Source of the DNA: Blasia pusilla
Lineage: Eukaryota; Marchantiophyta; Marchantiopsida; Blasiales
Length of the DNA: 64,000 bases
Direction: 5' to 3'
Assembly (NCBI GenBank): GCA_050084515.1
Contig: CM114274.1
Span: forward strand, 24,428,001 to 24,492,000
Part shown: positions 36,700-48,604 of the stretch, one piece after another
Layout of the letters: each line of letters opens with the position of its first letter
How positions within the stretch are numbered: position 1 is the stretch's first letter
Translations under genes and position numbers: made by a program
The notes under the pieces: generated by a model
Databases searched by the model: none
What the model saw: only the letters and a program-made list of their open reading frames with translations
What the model was told of the DNA's origin: nothing

Positions 36700-39098
36700 T
36701 ATGTTGGTGTCGTAATTGCCCAAGTGCGCACCATTGCACTATCCGTCTCATGCCCTGGCTAGAGTATAATTACCAACTCCTGTCGAGTCATATATTACGT
36801 GGGTGATATGCCCCCAATAGAGATCAGTATGTGAAAGGGAAAACGCTCAATGTCGCCTTTCTGTAAACACAACGCCAAACATACCGCCTTCCCTAACATC
36901 CAGGGTTGCGCTCCTGAATCAAGTAAGACATGTTGCATGTGGTACATCGTACCTTTGGGACTAACCAAGCGAAAAACTTCTCCTCACTTATTCAACAATA
37001 CCACACCTTGTGTGATCATAGCTCGCTCTATTGCTGGTCTAGCTTGCATATCTACCAACTTTTCCGCCGCAGCATGCCATGACTCAGTGCGGGACGTCTT
37101 GAGCATATGCTCCGAGGGCAAGTCCACCACCTCCTCAACTACCTTTGATTGAGAGGCAATCACCTCTCCATGCTTACACAACGTGGCAGCCACTAGAACA
37201 CCTCCGTTGGTCCAACTCCCAATGTCGCCAACTCCATGGCGGAAAACAACGGAGAGTGGCTCACCCTAGTGGCCACCTCCAAAAACATGGTCAACACTGG
37301 CTCCTCTTGAGCCAGCATAGGAGTCATCTCTACAACTCCTCGCGTTGTCCACGCACCTGTCCTACCCATGGGTACTACCGGTCGTCAAGGCACCATCAAC
37401 GGTGTATGTAGAGCCTCTGACAATGTGAATGATGGGGGAACCCTGGCCTGCCGGCCATCGGTTCCTTCCTGTGGTTCAATCTTAACCCCACCTCTCAATG
37501 GCTTGGTTACTCTTGCAGCACCCCAAGTCACCATCGCAACAGCCTCAACATGAGCCGCAATATACATAAATCTCATCCCTGTAGAATCCTCACCAACATC
37601 ATGGTAAGATGTGGAGGCTAGCGCTACACTAGCTACTCTCAGCTCTGTGCCTGCCTTCAACTGCATCATCGTCATGGCAGCAATCCTCTGATCCAACTGA
37701 TCAATGTGCGTAAGGAGCGCTGCATCGGGTGAACATCCTCCATCTCTTATGATTGGTGATGGCACTCTACCACCATGATCACCCACTACTCGATCTCCAC
37801 CAACTCTCTCGCCTCCAAGTCCTCTACCTACCTTTGGACGTACCAATTGGCAAAGATCAAAACAACTATCCCTAGTGTGACCATATCGGTGACAATGATC
37901 ACATCGCAACTGTGGTGGGGCCATCCTCTATGGCTCCTGAGCAATCGGAGGTGCCCGTGGCCCTATCCCATGCTATGGGCACTCCCTCTAACTATGTGGC
38001 CCACCACACGTCCAACAAGCCAACCCTAGTCCTTGTTGGGAAACATATGTCGGTACGAGGAGTTGCCTCATCGGCTCTCAAAACCCGCTCTGCTCTCTGG
38101 GCTCACCAACCCACTCCAGTGGTACTGGTACATGCTAGGGCACCTGTAGGTCTACTTCTACTCGTTGACCCGTCGAATCTCGTGAAAATCCTGTGGTCAC
38201 CACTTGCTCCTCACTCATGTTGAGCTCTACTCGCTCAGACAACTCGAAGACCACCTTCAATGTGGGCTTTGCCGTGTGAAGCAACATTGCATCCCAAACT
38301 CTCCTCCGTAGCTCCTCATCCAGCACCCCGTACTAATACTGCACTGACTGCGCCTTAGTCATCCCATATGTCGCAATGATCAATCTTTGCATGCGCGTGA
38401 ATGCCTCCCTCACACTCTCACCCGATCCTTGTTGAAAATCCTGTAGACTCTTCAGCTTGTCGGTCCGCACGCCCTAATAGCTCCTCCCCAACTATGGTAA
38501 GAACTGCATTATAGGACTGAAACTCGCTGGTCCTCTACCACGAGAGGTCTATGCCACCTCACCACTCTCACCATCAACCCCAGGGCTGATGATGTAGGCC
38601 TCTCCGCCCTCACTATCCCATCATACGTCTTGCGGCCATTAGTGGACACATACCCTAGAGCCCAATACACCCTCCAAGCATCGATCTCTACACAGTATAG
38701 AGATCGGATCTCCATGTAGTCATCCATCAGCGGACCCTCCAAGTGCTGGAACAGCCCCTTCCATGCCATAAAAGGGTTGAACCGTGTAGGGGTCCATATC
38801 TCTGGAAGTCGCATCACGTGTCAAACTCTCGGATGAAGTCATCTAAATCTATGGTGTCTACTGCACCCAAGAAATGATGCATGCCCGAGTGGCCCATATC
38901 GTCCATCTCTCTCCACGTATCACTGTCCCCGTCCGCGATCTCGTCACTAGACCCGTTGTCTAGTGATGACGATCCAGCCATGGATGGGAGTCGGGGTGGT
39001 TCCTTGCTCAAAACCCCTTGATACCTCACACCACTCCGTGTCACTCCACTACCACTGCTTGTACTATCTCGTTCTTCCAAACCTTGGAAGAATGTCAT
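36700..39098 (-). pseudogene. Gypsy element 1 gag-protease relic
   Basis: Gag starts MTFFQGLEERDSTSSGSGV, and its acidic stretch ends DDFIREFDT. After stops and frame changes come the capsid-like NPFMAWKGLFQHLEGPLMDD, a CCHC knuckle CDHCHRYGHTRDSC (about 37895) and the segment LPSEHM...ESWHAAAEKLVDMQARP leading to the protease. The aspartic protease motif LLDSGAQ of element 2 corresponds to about 36925 here. Broken by stops and frameshifts. It binds and packages element RNA in the family's normal life cycle. Confidence 0.75.
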
Positions 39099-40100
39099 GA
39101 TGACAACCCTATCTCACCCGCTCAAGCACTTAGACTCACCAAGAGTCTCCCACACTCCTCACTAGCTCATCTACACTAATGGTAATCCGTGATGACACAC
39201 CTGGCCTCACGCACACTCAACACTCAAGTTCACCATGAGCCTCCCAACTCACTCACCTACACTACTAATACTCTTGGGTCATACTCGCGACCCCTACTCA
39301 GAAACCTCCGTATATCCACCAACATGCTATACATGAAAGGAGTCTACACTCGTCACCATCGCTACACTCGTCTAACACCAACAACTACTCGATACCCAGC
39401 ACTCACAATCACACAAGATAAGTACGGGAAAAGGGACTCGAATGGGTATCCTGATCACGCCCACCAACCTACTGCACCATCAACACTCACTCCTCCATGT
39501 GGTGGGGCAACCTCCGCAGCACAACCATCTCCCCATATAGCACGTCAATCCTCCCATACACATTGGCGCATGTGTCTCCATCGCCATCGACACAAAAAAC
39601 TTGTCTCCATCGCCATTTCCTCCCCAAACTTCAGCTTCCAGCCTCCTTGCGCGGCAATTCTCGACCCGCGTCTCCTAGCTATTACCCCCGCGGACTCCCT
39701 ACAAATCTACCCCGATGTAACATGCTGTGACCTAACCCTGTAACTTTATCCCGTCGAGACCTAATAGGTACCTTGTAACCTAAATGGTTGCGGCTTCAAC
39801 TAAGCCGCCTTTACTCAACAGCCCCCCCAAGGCTCCAAGACCAAACTCTCTCTTCCCTCTCTTTCCCGACACACTCGCTCATGTACATCCGAGGCCACAA
39901 CCTACGCTACACTCAACTACTGTCTCCCATCATCCTTCACCAACAAAATGTGTAGAAAATGGACAGCGCTCCCGAGTGCAACCTCCCAAACATAAAAATG
40001 ACCAACAAATGCAACACACGTGTCTCCAGGGGCTTCCCACCGAGGCAACTCACTTGCCTACCTGCAACCAACTAATTTCCTTCCCCTCGCATCTTTCTCA

Positions 40101-40591
40101 TGTAAAATCAAGAATAGTAAAAATGGCTCACCCGGCCTAAAACTCCACTCATGAATCTACATCAGCATATCAAACCACATCCACCCTCTACTATGAGGGA
40201 ATCCAGATGCTAGCACCCTAACTCCTACACACCCACACACGTCTATGCAAAAGAGGCGGTCCTAAGGCTCAACATGAGAAAGATGGCTTTAGAAAGCCAT
40301 CTCTCTAACTCTTATACCCTGAGGAAGAGCCAAAAGGCTCTTCCCCCAAAAATAGCCCTCCCAATGGTAACCTACGTGTATAGGTTACCGGGTGACCATT
40401 GACTTGGTCAATGGATCACCTGACGGACTAAAGGCGAAATAGGGAAATCGATTTATACAACATTTTCGACACAACAAACTTGTCGCCAACCTCATCTGAC
40501 ATCTCGGGACAAAGTTACACCCAAACAGCCCGTTAACTCACTATGTCATCAACGCAATAGAACTCTACCTACATCGAAATAAGATGTGACA
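40101..40591 (-). repeat. Gypsy element 1, 5' LTR
   Basis: On the minus strand it begins TGTCACATC and ends TTTTACA, the TG...CA form, about 491 bp. It aligns throughout with both LTRs of element 2, including three stem-loops at 40281-40302, 40324-40343 and 40366-40389. Flanking satellite resumes immediately with CACTCTTGC. Confidence 0.82.
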
Positions 40592-40790
40592 CACTCTTGC
40601 AATTTTTCAAGCAAATTGGAGTTGCGACCAAAAGCTCAAAAATTTCTAAGTCATTTTCTGAACCCGCACCCTCAAACCATTAATGAAAAGAAGATCTTTT
40701 CATTTTCCGTCTTGTCCAACTATCTCGTATTGAGCTACAATTTGGCACATATGATCCCAAAGGTGCATGTAGCTCCCTTTTAGCTTCCAC
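40592..40790 (-). repeat. Satellite subfamily A, continuation beyond gypsy element 1
   Basis: ACTCTTGC, TTTCAAGCAAATTGGAGTTG, ACCAAAAGCTCAAAAATTTC and TTTTCATTTTCCGTCTTGTC match the reversed units to the left of the gypsy insertion. Confidence 0.85.
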
Positions 40791-41039
40791 TCTTCTTAGA
40801 CTTGACTTGTCTCAAGTCTTGGTTCACGTTTGGTCCAAGTTTTCCGAGTCGCGACCATTATACATGAAATGATCACCCTTCTTCACGTCACACATCTCAT
40901 GTCTCCTTCAAGAGACTTTTCTAACACGCATCCAATGACAATGCCATCCATCCTAGTGTGAGCCTACTAGAGTCGTGATTTTTTGTACCGGCACATGCTT
41001 GATTAGCAGGGTTGCGATAAGAATCGCATGATAAGATTG
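40791..41039. other. Junction between satellite subfamilies A and B
   Basis: Sequence of about 250 bp resembling neither satellite subfamily closely. No gene. Confidence 0.5.
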
Positions 41040-41264
41040 ACCAAGGAAAATAGACTTATGTGTTTTTCATCTTCCCCAAGTACATGAGCTTGACTTGAAA
41101 TTCTATCCCCTTATTTATGAAATTTTTTCCAACTTCCTTGCAAAATTTCAAGGAAAATTCAAGTCCAACCCAAACCCTAAAAATAAAGAGGTCTTTCTAA
41201 AGCTACGTTATGAGATACACTAAGGAAAAATCTCTTTTGGATTTTTCATCTTCTCCAAGAGGTT
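41040..41264 (+). repeat. Satellite subfamily B, left of the LINE
   Basis: One to two units of the type CATCTTCCCCAAGTACATGA, TTGCAAAATTTCAAGGAAAA, CCTAAAAATAAAGAGGTCTT, ACACTAAGGAAAAATC. Subfamily B matches subfamily A in frame and order (CATCTTxTCCAA, TTGCAAAxTTTCA, GGAxxT(C/T)GTGACC or AAGTCCAACCC, CTAxACCC), so the two are diverged branches of one satellite. Confidence 0.75.
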
Positions 41265-44200
41265 TTGAAGAAGGTGTTGAAAGATAGCTCTAGTGTGATA
41301 TATGCTAGATCTTTCCAAATTTATTGCGCATGTTCAAGAGAAAGCATCATCATTAGCGACTACTCCCAATAGTTTAGGATTGTATGAGGTTGTTGAAACT
41401 TTAGAAGTGAAAATGAAATCTTATGCTGAAGCTACAAAGGTTGCTCATATTTCTTTCTGTCGAGAGCAAGAGATAGAAAAGGAAAACCAATTTGCATGTA
41501 GAAAGAATGTGAGAATCTCAGGATTGCCGGAAACGGAATGCCTATCTACTCAACGCGCACTTGCAATCAGAGTCAACCGTTTCATCGACTTATTGGGGAT
41601 GTTCTCAAATATCAAAGCAAAGGTGAAGTCTTTCTAGTTGGGGATTTCAATGCTCACACACGTATTGCTCAATTTACCCAATTCAGTGACTCCTTGACTT
41701 CTCTTCTTCTCGGAGAACCAGAGGATGATCTCTTCAGATCTTTCTACAAATCCTTTGACGGAGCATTTTTTAACTTTTGGAGCCACTTGTAATTTGAAAG
41801 TTCTTAATGGAACCTCTCATTTTCCCAACTCTCAATCGAATACATGTTTCTCCTCTACCGTTGTTACCACCATCGACTATCTTCTCTCCTCGCCCACTAA
41901 TAGCTCTCATATATCTACATTTGAAGTTTTAGAACCTCATCCTGAATTAGATCATGCACCTCTTTTGTTTACTCTCTCATTGTCAAAGACAATTCCTCTC
42001 TCACCATGTCAATCCGTTTTAGCTTCTCCCAAGTTTCGCTTAGATCCTCGTAGAAAAGATCTTTATATGTTAGATTAACAAGAATTCTTGACTCACATTG
42101 TATGGAGCCCTGATCCACAGACGGCAAGTTTGCAACTAACCAAATTGCTCAAGTGCACTTCATCCAAGTTCTTTTCTCGATACAAGGATAGAACTGCTAG
42201 GAGGATGCCTTGTAATGGGTAGTTTGACTTATCATGATGAGCCTTTACAAACACTTGGTGAAATCCAAGAAACGAGCTTTCTTGCAGCGCAAGGAGGAGT
42301 CCTTAACAAGGAACTCCACGACGACCCAGATCAGTTTGGAGACGGTTAGAAGTACGGTCCTCACAACCTACTCTTGATCCCAAATCTTTGATATCTTTTG
42401 CTAAAAATCTCTACTTCTTTCCCCATGCTACATCTATGGCACGTTGTGGAGGCATACCAAGCTTATTCTCTGAAGCAAAGGTGATGACTCAACTAAGAAG
42501 ATTAGCAAATAGCAAATGTGAGGATTTAGATGGTCTTTCTATTGAACTTCTCAAGTGGGGAGTACATTCTATCGGACCGATCCTCACCAAAGTATTGGGT
42601 GATGTTGCTATCTATGGTTTTGATTCTACTTGGTCACTACGGAAGATTATTCCTATTCATAAATCAGGAAGGAAGGATTTGGTGATAAACTATCGTACTA
42701 TCATGGTGGGTAGTATTTTTGCCAAGCTGCTTGGGAAATTAGTAGAGTCAAAGTTGAGCGCATGGACAGATTCTCTCCAAAAGAGAGCACGAGTCCAAGC
42801 TGGTTTTCATCCAACATACAACATTTTTGACCATATCTTGGCTTTACGTGTTTTATGGGAGAAATATAAGGACAATGGGAAAGCTTTGTTTTGTGATTGC
42901 ATCGATTTCAAGAAAGATTTTGATATAGTACCTCGTAAGCTATTATGGGATAGGCTACAAGCCATTGGAGTACCACAAAATCTCCTAGCTTCCGTGGCCA
43001 CGTTTTACCATTCTATTCAGGCGAAGATCAAAGATTCATAAACTCAAGAGATCTTGAGGACTATTGGAATCATTCAAGGTTGCCCTCTCTCTCCTACTCT
43101 ATTTGTAGTTTTCATAGATGATATCAAAAAGTGGTTGAAGGAATGTGACAGTGAAGGTGTCAAGCTTGGAGACTTTGTCATCAAAGCTTTAAACACCAAT
43201 TTTGACAAATGTGGTGTTTTAGAAAACGCGGGTTTGTTCTAATATGATTATTAGCATACTAGAACATAGTATAATGGGAGTACAACTTAGGTTTTACTCT
43301 CTATGGGAACCATGTTTATGGCTTAGGGTTTAGGGATTAAGGTTTAAGGTTTGTAGCTTGGGTATAAAGTTTATGTCTTAGGGTGGAGGGTTGAGGTTTT
43401 AGATTAATATTATTTCTCCATACTTCTTTAAAATTCACCAATTATAGTTGACAAAAATGTGATGGTATTATCTTTACAAAAAATATCTTGACATTTTATA
43501 AGAAGAATTAGATGGATATTAATATGGAGAAGTCAAGTCATTAGAAACCAAGTTCTTGTTCTTTTACAAAGGTATAATTAGAATAAGTGAAGAGTTACAA
43601 ATATCTAGGGATTGATTTCTCTCATGAAATAGGTTAGAAAAGCTCATCTTGTGTCGTGAGATCTTAGGAAGTTCTTATTTAGGAGCTTAGTGTTGCCTAT
43701 GGTCTTATATGGGACCCAAGTTTGGATCCTAGTTGTAAGAAGAGAGGTTGGGAGCGCGTGGAAAGGGTGCAAAATATCTTTCTATAAGAAGAATTGGGTG
43801 TAAGAAACCAAACTCCTTATGTTATTCTTCTTGCGGAAATAGGTTATCTTCCTCTAGAGGCTGAGGCTCTCTACTTGACCATCACTTATATCGCAAGGGT
43901 GAGATCTCTTGATATTTCTTGCCTCTCTCATCAAGCTTTACAAGCCACATGTTCCATAGGATGGATTGCGGATGTGGTGACTTGGTCTTAAAAGTGGAAT
44001 GTGGCAAAACGGGATTGGGACTTGAAACCTATGGCACTCCGCGAGCATCTACAGAAGCAATTTCTCAACATTATTTGGAGCAGTCGAGGCACAAAATTAA
44101 ATGGAGCATTATCAACTTCATGTTAATCTTATGCTTGTATATTGTGAACAAGGGTACTTGCGGGGATCTCCACGTTCTTACATCATATTATAGCACGACA

Positions 44201-44579
44201 TAGAATTGGGTCTCATAGACTACAAATTGAGGAAGGACAATGGCTCAACATTTATAGAAATGAATGAATTTTTAGGTTATGTGACGAAGAAAGTATTGAG
44301 GATAAAGAGCATGTGTCTGTCACATGTCTAAGGTATGAAAAGATTAGACAATCTCATAAAATAGGTGTGTAGAATTTCTATTCTTTACTACAACTAGTGC
44401 CTTTTGATTTAGGTTGTTATATTAGGGATATCATTATTCATTGCTCAAGTGCTCTAGACATTACTAGGAGAATGGCTTTATGGAGTTTTTTCGGGTCAAT
44501 GTATTACTTGTTAAGTGTTTATTAGCCTTTTGACCCTTTGGGTCCAACGGACTTGTTCTATTTACCATTTACCATTTAT
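41265..44579 (+). mobile_element. Non-LTR retrotransposon (LINE), decayed
   Basis: The plus strand carries, across stops and frame changes, an N-terminal piece (41302-41637), an endonuclease motif VGDFNAH (about 41645) with TIDYLLSSP and ELDHAPLL, then reverse transcriptase (42388-43200). RT motifs are IIPIHKSGRKD...NYRTI, QAGFHPTYNIFDHI, CDCIDFKKDFDIVP and GIIQGCPLSPTLFVVFIDD. The catalytic YADD block that should follow is missing, replaced by AT-rich sequence (about 43220-43600). The post-RT region returns at 43680-44030 and a RLCDEE...CP-like zinc region near 44270-44340. The 3' end is a short TTTACCATTTACCATTTA repeat. It sits inside satellite B, about 70 bp of which were lost at the insertion. 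Confidence 0.85.
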
Positions 44580-45953
44580 TCACAAAATTTGATGGAAAAT
44601 GGAAGTCCAACCTAGTCCTAAAAATTATGAAGTCTTCCTAGACCCGGTTGAGAAGATTTAATAAGGAAGAATGTCTTGTGCAGTTTTTTAATCTTTTCCA
44701 AGTATATAATCTTGACATGAAACTTTATCTTTTTTTATGGGAATGTTAAAAAATTCTTTGAGAACATTAATGGAAAATGCAAGTCCAATCCAAATCCCAA
44801 AAATGTGGAGGGCTTTCTAAACTTGTACAATAAGATTTACTAAGGAAAAATGAATTGTAAATGTTTAATTGTCTCCAAGTATATGATCTTCACCTAAAAT
44901 TTTTCCCTTTTGTTCATGGAATTTTTTCCCACCTCCTCACAAAATTTCATTGAAAATGAAAGCTTAACCCAAAACCTAAAGTTTTTTGGATCTTTCTAGA
45001 AGCGCACAATAAAATTTACTAAGGAAAAACTCCTCTATAATTTTCATCTTCTCTAAATACATGATCTCGATGAAATTTTTTTTTTATGATAATTTTTTGA
45101 CTTCTTAAATTTTTTTAATGAAAAATTCAAATCCCACCCAAAGTGTAAAAATAAAAAGGTCTTTCTAGACCCACGATATAAAATTTATAAAGAAAAATTG
45201 TTATGAGGCTTGTGCATTTATCATGTTTGCCAAGAATAGTATCTTGAATTGAACCTTTGTACATTTTTTTATTGGAAGTGTTTCCAACCTCCTTGCAAAA
45301 TTTCATCGAAAATGGAAGTCCAAACTCAAGCCTAAACATAGTGACGTATTTCTAAATATACATAATAAAATTTACTAAGGAAATATCTCCTTTTTATTTT
45401 TCATCTTCTTCAAGTATAGGATCTTCACATGAATTTTGGTCCTTTTGCAATTATGTGTGGAATGTGCTTCTAGGCTCCTTGAAAATTTTCATGGAAAATA
45501 GAGTCCAACCCAAAGCCAAAAAATGCAAAGGGTTTTGTGCAAGTCTTGCACAAAAAGATTTGCTAAGGAAAAAAGACTTGTGGGTTTTTTATTTTCTTAT
45601 AGTATCTACATTGATTTCAAATTTGGTCCACATATTCATAGAAGTGTCTCCAAACTTCTTGAAAAAATTCATGGAAAAGAGAAGTCCAACCTAAACATGA
45701 TAAGGTTTCTTTTAGACCCACATAACAAGATTTACTAAGGAAAAAGGAATTGTGTATTTTTCATCTTCTTTTAGTATATGACCTTGACATGAAACTTTTG
45801 TTCTTAGTTTATGGAAGTGTTTCAAACTTCTTTGCAAAATTTCATGGAAAGTTCAAAAATCCAACCAAAAGCGTAAAAGTGGCAAGGTTTTTTAGACCCA
45901 TACGATAAGATTTATTGGGGAAAAAGAACTGATGCATTTTTCATCTTCTCCAA
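44580..45953 (+). repeat. Satellite subfamily B, about eight units of about 177 bp
   Basis: ATTTACTAAGGAAAAA recurs near 44660, 44838, 45015, 45190, 45372, 45552, 45731 and 45911. The units also share TTTTTCATCTTCTCCAAGTA, CTTGCAAAATTTCATGGAAA and AAGTCCAACCCAAA. No unit has a conserved reading frame. Confidence 0.88.
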
Positions 45954-45961
45954 TTGCGTGC

Positions 45962-46085
45962 GCATACATATCACTACACAACATACATCGCTAGTCACAT
46001 CTACATCACATAACACCGATCTTCCCCACACACGGGTCGATCCACACATGCACAAAAATCAACTCATACATATACATGGAGATCA
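45962..46085 (-). repeat. Extra copy of the 3'-LTR-adjacent segment, outside the LTR
   Basis: Starts GCATACATATCACTACACAA and ends CATACATATACATGGAGATC. It is about 90 percent like 46581-46704, which lies on the inner side of the same LTR. It is followed by a run of A before the LTR. Confidence 0.85.
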
Positions 46086-46092
46086 AAAAAAA

Positions 46093-46570
46093 AAATAAAG
46101 AGTAGTAAAAACGGTACACCCGGCCTAGAACTCCACTCCTCAATCTACATCAGCATATCGAGCCTCGTCCACCATGTGCTATCAAGGAATCCGGACCCTA
46201 GCACCCTAGTCTTATCTCACACACATACAAGAGAGGTGCTCCAACGGCCCAACATGAGAAAGATGGCTTAGGAAAGCCATCTTCCTCTCTTATATAGGGT
46301 TGGGAAGAGCCAAAAGGCTCTTCCCTTAAAAATAGCTATCCCCTTGGTAACCTGCGCGCACAGGTTACCAAGGGCAGGTGACCTGGTCAACAAGTCACCC
46401 GACTGTAAAAGACTTCAACATGAAAGTTGTCAGAAACGACGTTCTTGACACAATGGACCTATCCTCAACCTCATCTAATACTGTGGGACAAAGTTACACT
46501 CAAGATAGTCCGTTGGCTCCTACGCCCTATCCACGATAGATCTCGGCTTATCGGCTACTCAGATGTGACA
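46093..46570 (-). repeat. Gypsy element 2, 3' LTR
   Basis: Begins TGTCACATC on the minus strand. A TATA-like TATATAA lies at about 46290-46296 (minus-strand sense CCCTATATAAGAGAGG). Three stem-loops lie at 46261-46282, 46304-46323 and 46342-46373. The terminal CA expected at 46093 is obscured by an A run. Confidence 0.82.
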
Positions 46571-46580
46571 GTTGTTGTAC

Positions 46581-46704
46581 GCATACATATCGCTACACAA
46601 CATACATTGCTGGTCATATCTACATCACACAACACGGATCTTCCCCACACACGGGTTGATCCACATATGTACAAAAATAAACTCATACATATACATGGAG
46701 ATCA
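46581..46704 (-). repeat. Internal segment next to the 3' LTR
   Basis: Near-identical partner of 45962-46085. Inward of it, CCGCCCCCCTAG (minus strand CTAGGGGGGCGG) would make a polypurine tract, but it lies about 135 bp from the TGTCACATC LTR start rather than directly beside it. Confidence 0.8.
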
Positions 46705-46815
46705 CTCAACCGCCCCCCTAGCTGGAAATTGGATCCCCCCAACTCATGATAGAAAATATCACATCTCTCTGACAGGACCTACTACCCTATAGACATCTTG
46801 GACAAATCCATCTCG

Positions 46816-47530
46816 TCAATGGCAAAGGTCCGCAAAGTCTAAAATCCACCGATAACCTAAACCCATAACATGCAATGGATGTAACTGCGGAGTGGGAGCA
46901 TTGAAGGATGCTCGCACTTTGTCACATACCATACATCTGGCCACAAGCTGCTGTACCCCAGTATGCATGCCGCCCCACCAATACTGAACCTGGAGTAAGG
47001 TGTAAGTATGCTTTACTCCAAAATGTCCCAACTCCTCATAGGCATGTTGCACTACACGTGCTCGCTGGGAAGGATGAGGTACCACTCGTATCCTACCATC
47101 TCCCCATACCCGCAAAATATGAGTCCCCTCCCACCTGAACCTCCTAGCTCTCTATAGGATTTGATCCCGCTCCCTAGCACTCACTGTGTTCGCTATTACG
47201 CCAGTGCGCAAGAATTGCACAACCTCCACATCATCATGGATATCACGACCACTTGTCACCTCCTCACTGACCTCCGGATCCAAAGACTCATCATCCAACC
47301 CCACCAGTGGAGTCATCACTTGTGGTTGACCTACCATAGTCAACCAACAAAGATAGTCAGATGCATGCCATTCGGGCACCATCTCCTCATCACTCTCTAT
47401 GTGTCATCGAGCTCCTGTATCGTCTCTTTGACTCGGACATGGGTTACGACTCAACGCATCCGCATCCCGGTTCAACTGACTTGGCCTATGAACCACCTCA
47501 AACTCATACTTCTGTAGTAATACAGCCTAC
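46816..47530 (-). pseudogene. Gypsy element 2: RNase H tail and integrase zinc-binding domain
   Basis: The minus strand gives FEVVHRPSQLNRDADALSRN, the end of a gypsy RNase H. Next comes an acidic spacer with WHASDYLCW, then the integrase HHCC finger: HAYEELGHFGVKHTYTLL, YWWGGMH and CMVCDK. It ends LHVMGLGYRWILDFADLC, the very start of the integrase catalytic core. Sequence then jumps to the 3' end of the element, so the DDE core is deleted. The HHCC domain of intact relatives binds element DNA ends. Upstream, RNase H is joined to RT by a deletion at 47498-47614. Confidence 0.85.
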
Positions 47531-47599
47531 ATGGCAAGCTTTCTCGTAGGCTCTATGTCAACAGAAGTAGACATAGAGCCTAACTCATACTTCTGTAGT

Positions 47600-48318
47600 A
47601 ATAGAGCCTACGTGGAACTAAAGATAAGAATATCATCTATGTAACATCGTACAAAATCCAAGCCACCCAGAATCCTATCCATTACTCTCCGAAACTCTAC
47701 AGGCGCATTCTTCAACCCAAATGGTAAGAACTGCCAATGATACAAGCAATCTCTCCTGAACCGATCTATCCCCTAGAATGCTGTCTTCTCCCTGTCCTCC
47801 AACTTGATAGGAAGCTGATGATAGCCAGCACGGAGATCTAAAGTATTGAAGATCTTTGCATGCCCTACCGCATCAAAGATCTCCTCAGGAGTAGGCATGG
47901 CCTACTGATCTGACCTTGTTTGTCAGTTGATAGGACGGTAATCTCCACACATCCACCTATCCGTCCAATTGCCATACTTATCCTTCTTCTCCGGCATGAC
48001 TATGGCAGATGCATACTCCCCATGTGATAACTCCACAAGTCCTGCCTCCAACAAGTCCTGACTCTTGCTCTGAATCAAGGCTTCCTCCACATCAGAATAC
48101 CTCTAGGGTCGACAAAAGATTGGCGTATCACTAGCCAACTCAATCCGTATCCCGGGACCCTTCAGCGTACCCAAGTCTCTCATACTGAAGGCAAAACAAG
48201 TAACATGCCCTCGCAAAAACCTATGAACTCGCTCTCGCTCTCCTCTTATCAACTTGAGACATATCATAGGCTCCCAAGTCTCCATTGTGACCTCACTCAG
48301 AGAGGACGTAACCTCCAA
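47600..48318 (-). pseudogene. Gypsy element 2 reverse transcriptase
   Basis: This continues the frame of the methyltransferase. Recognisable in order are SMRDLGTLKGPGIRIELASD with TPIFCRP, GEYASAIVMPEKKD, MCGDYRPIN, TPEEIFDA, LDLRAGYHQLPIKLEDREK, LPFGLKNAPVEFRRVMDRI and the catalytic YIDDILIF, where the two Asp residues are intact. Stops at 48103 (TAG) and three more in GDYRPIN*, SDQ* and TAF* inactivate it. The motif set is that of a Ty3/gypsy RT. The thumb region and the N-terminal half of RNase H are missing through deletion. Confidence 0.92.
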
Positions 48319-48604
48319 CTTTTGTTGCTATGTAGCAACCCTAGCCACCTCCGCAACAACCATTCCACTCTGACCTCCTACACCATGCTCCTCATCCAAA
48401 AAATGAACATGTGCTACTCCGGCCGCCTTGGCACTCTCCGCTCGAACGACGTCCTAAGAAGTCCATGGGTGCCTATCTCTCCTCCTCTCGCCCCTAGCCA
48501 ATGCCTGTACAGACCTTGTAGGCAATGGTCCAACTCGTGGACATGACGACATGGATGACACTCGCATCCGTCACTGCTTAGCCATACCTAGGCTGACTAT
48601 CCAT

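Larger units (their letters stand above)
36546..40591 (-). mobile_element. Ty3/gypsy element 1, truncated after the protease
   Basis: The minus strand reads 5' LTR (40591-40101), leader, gag (from about 39098), zinc knuckle and protease. It then ends abruptly at about 36546, in the sequence that in element 2 lies between the protease and the methyltransferase. No RT, integrase or 3' LTR is present. Flanks on both sides are satellite A in the same reversed orientation, so the element interrupted a continuous array. It is the same family as element 2 (45955-54019) at the LTR, gag and protease. Confidence 0.82.
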
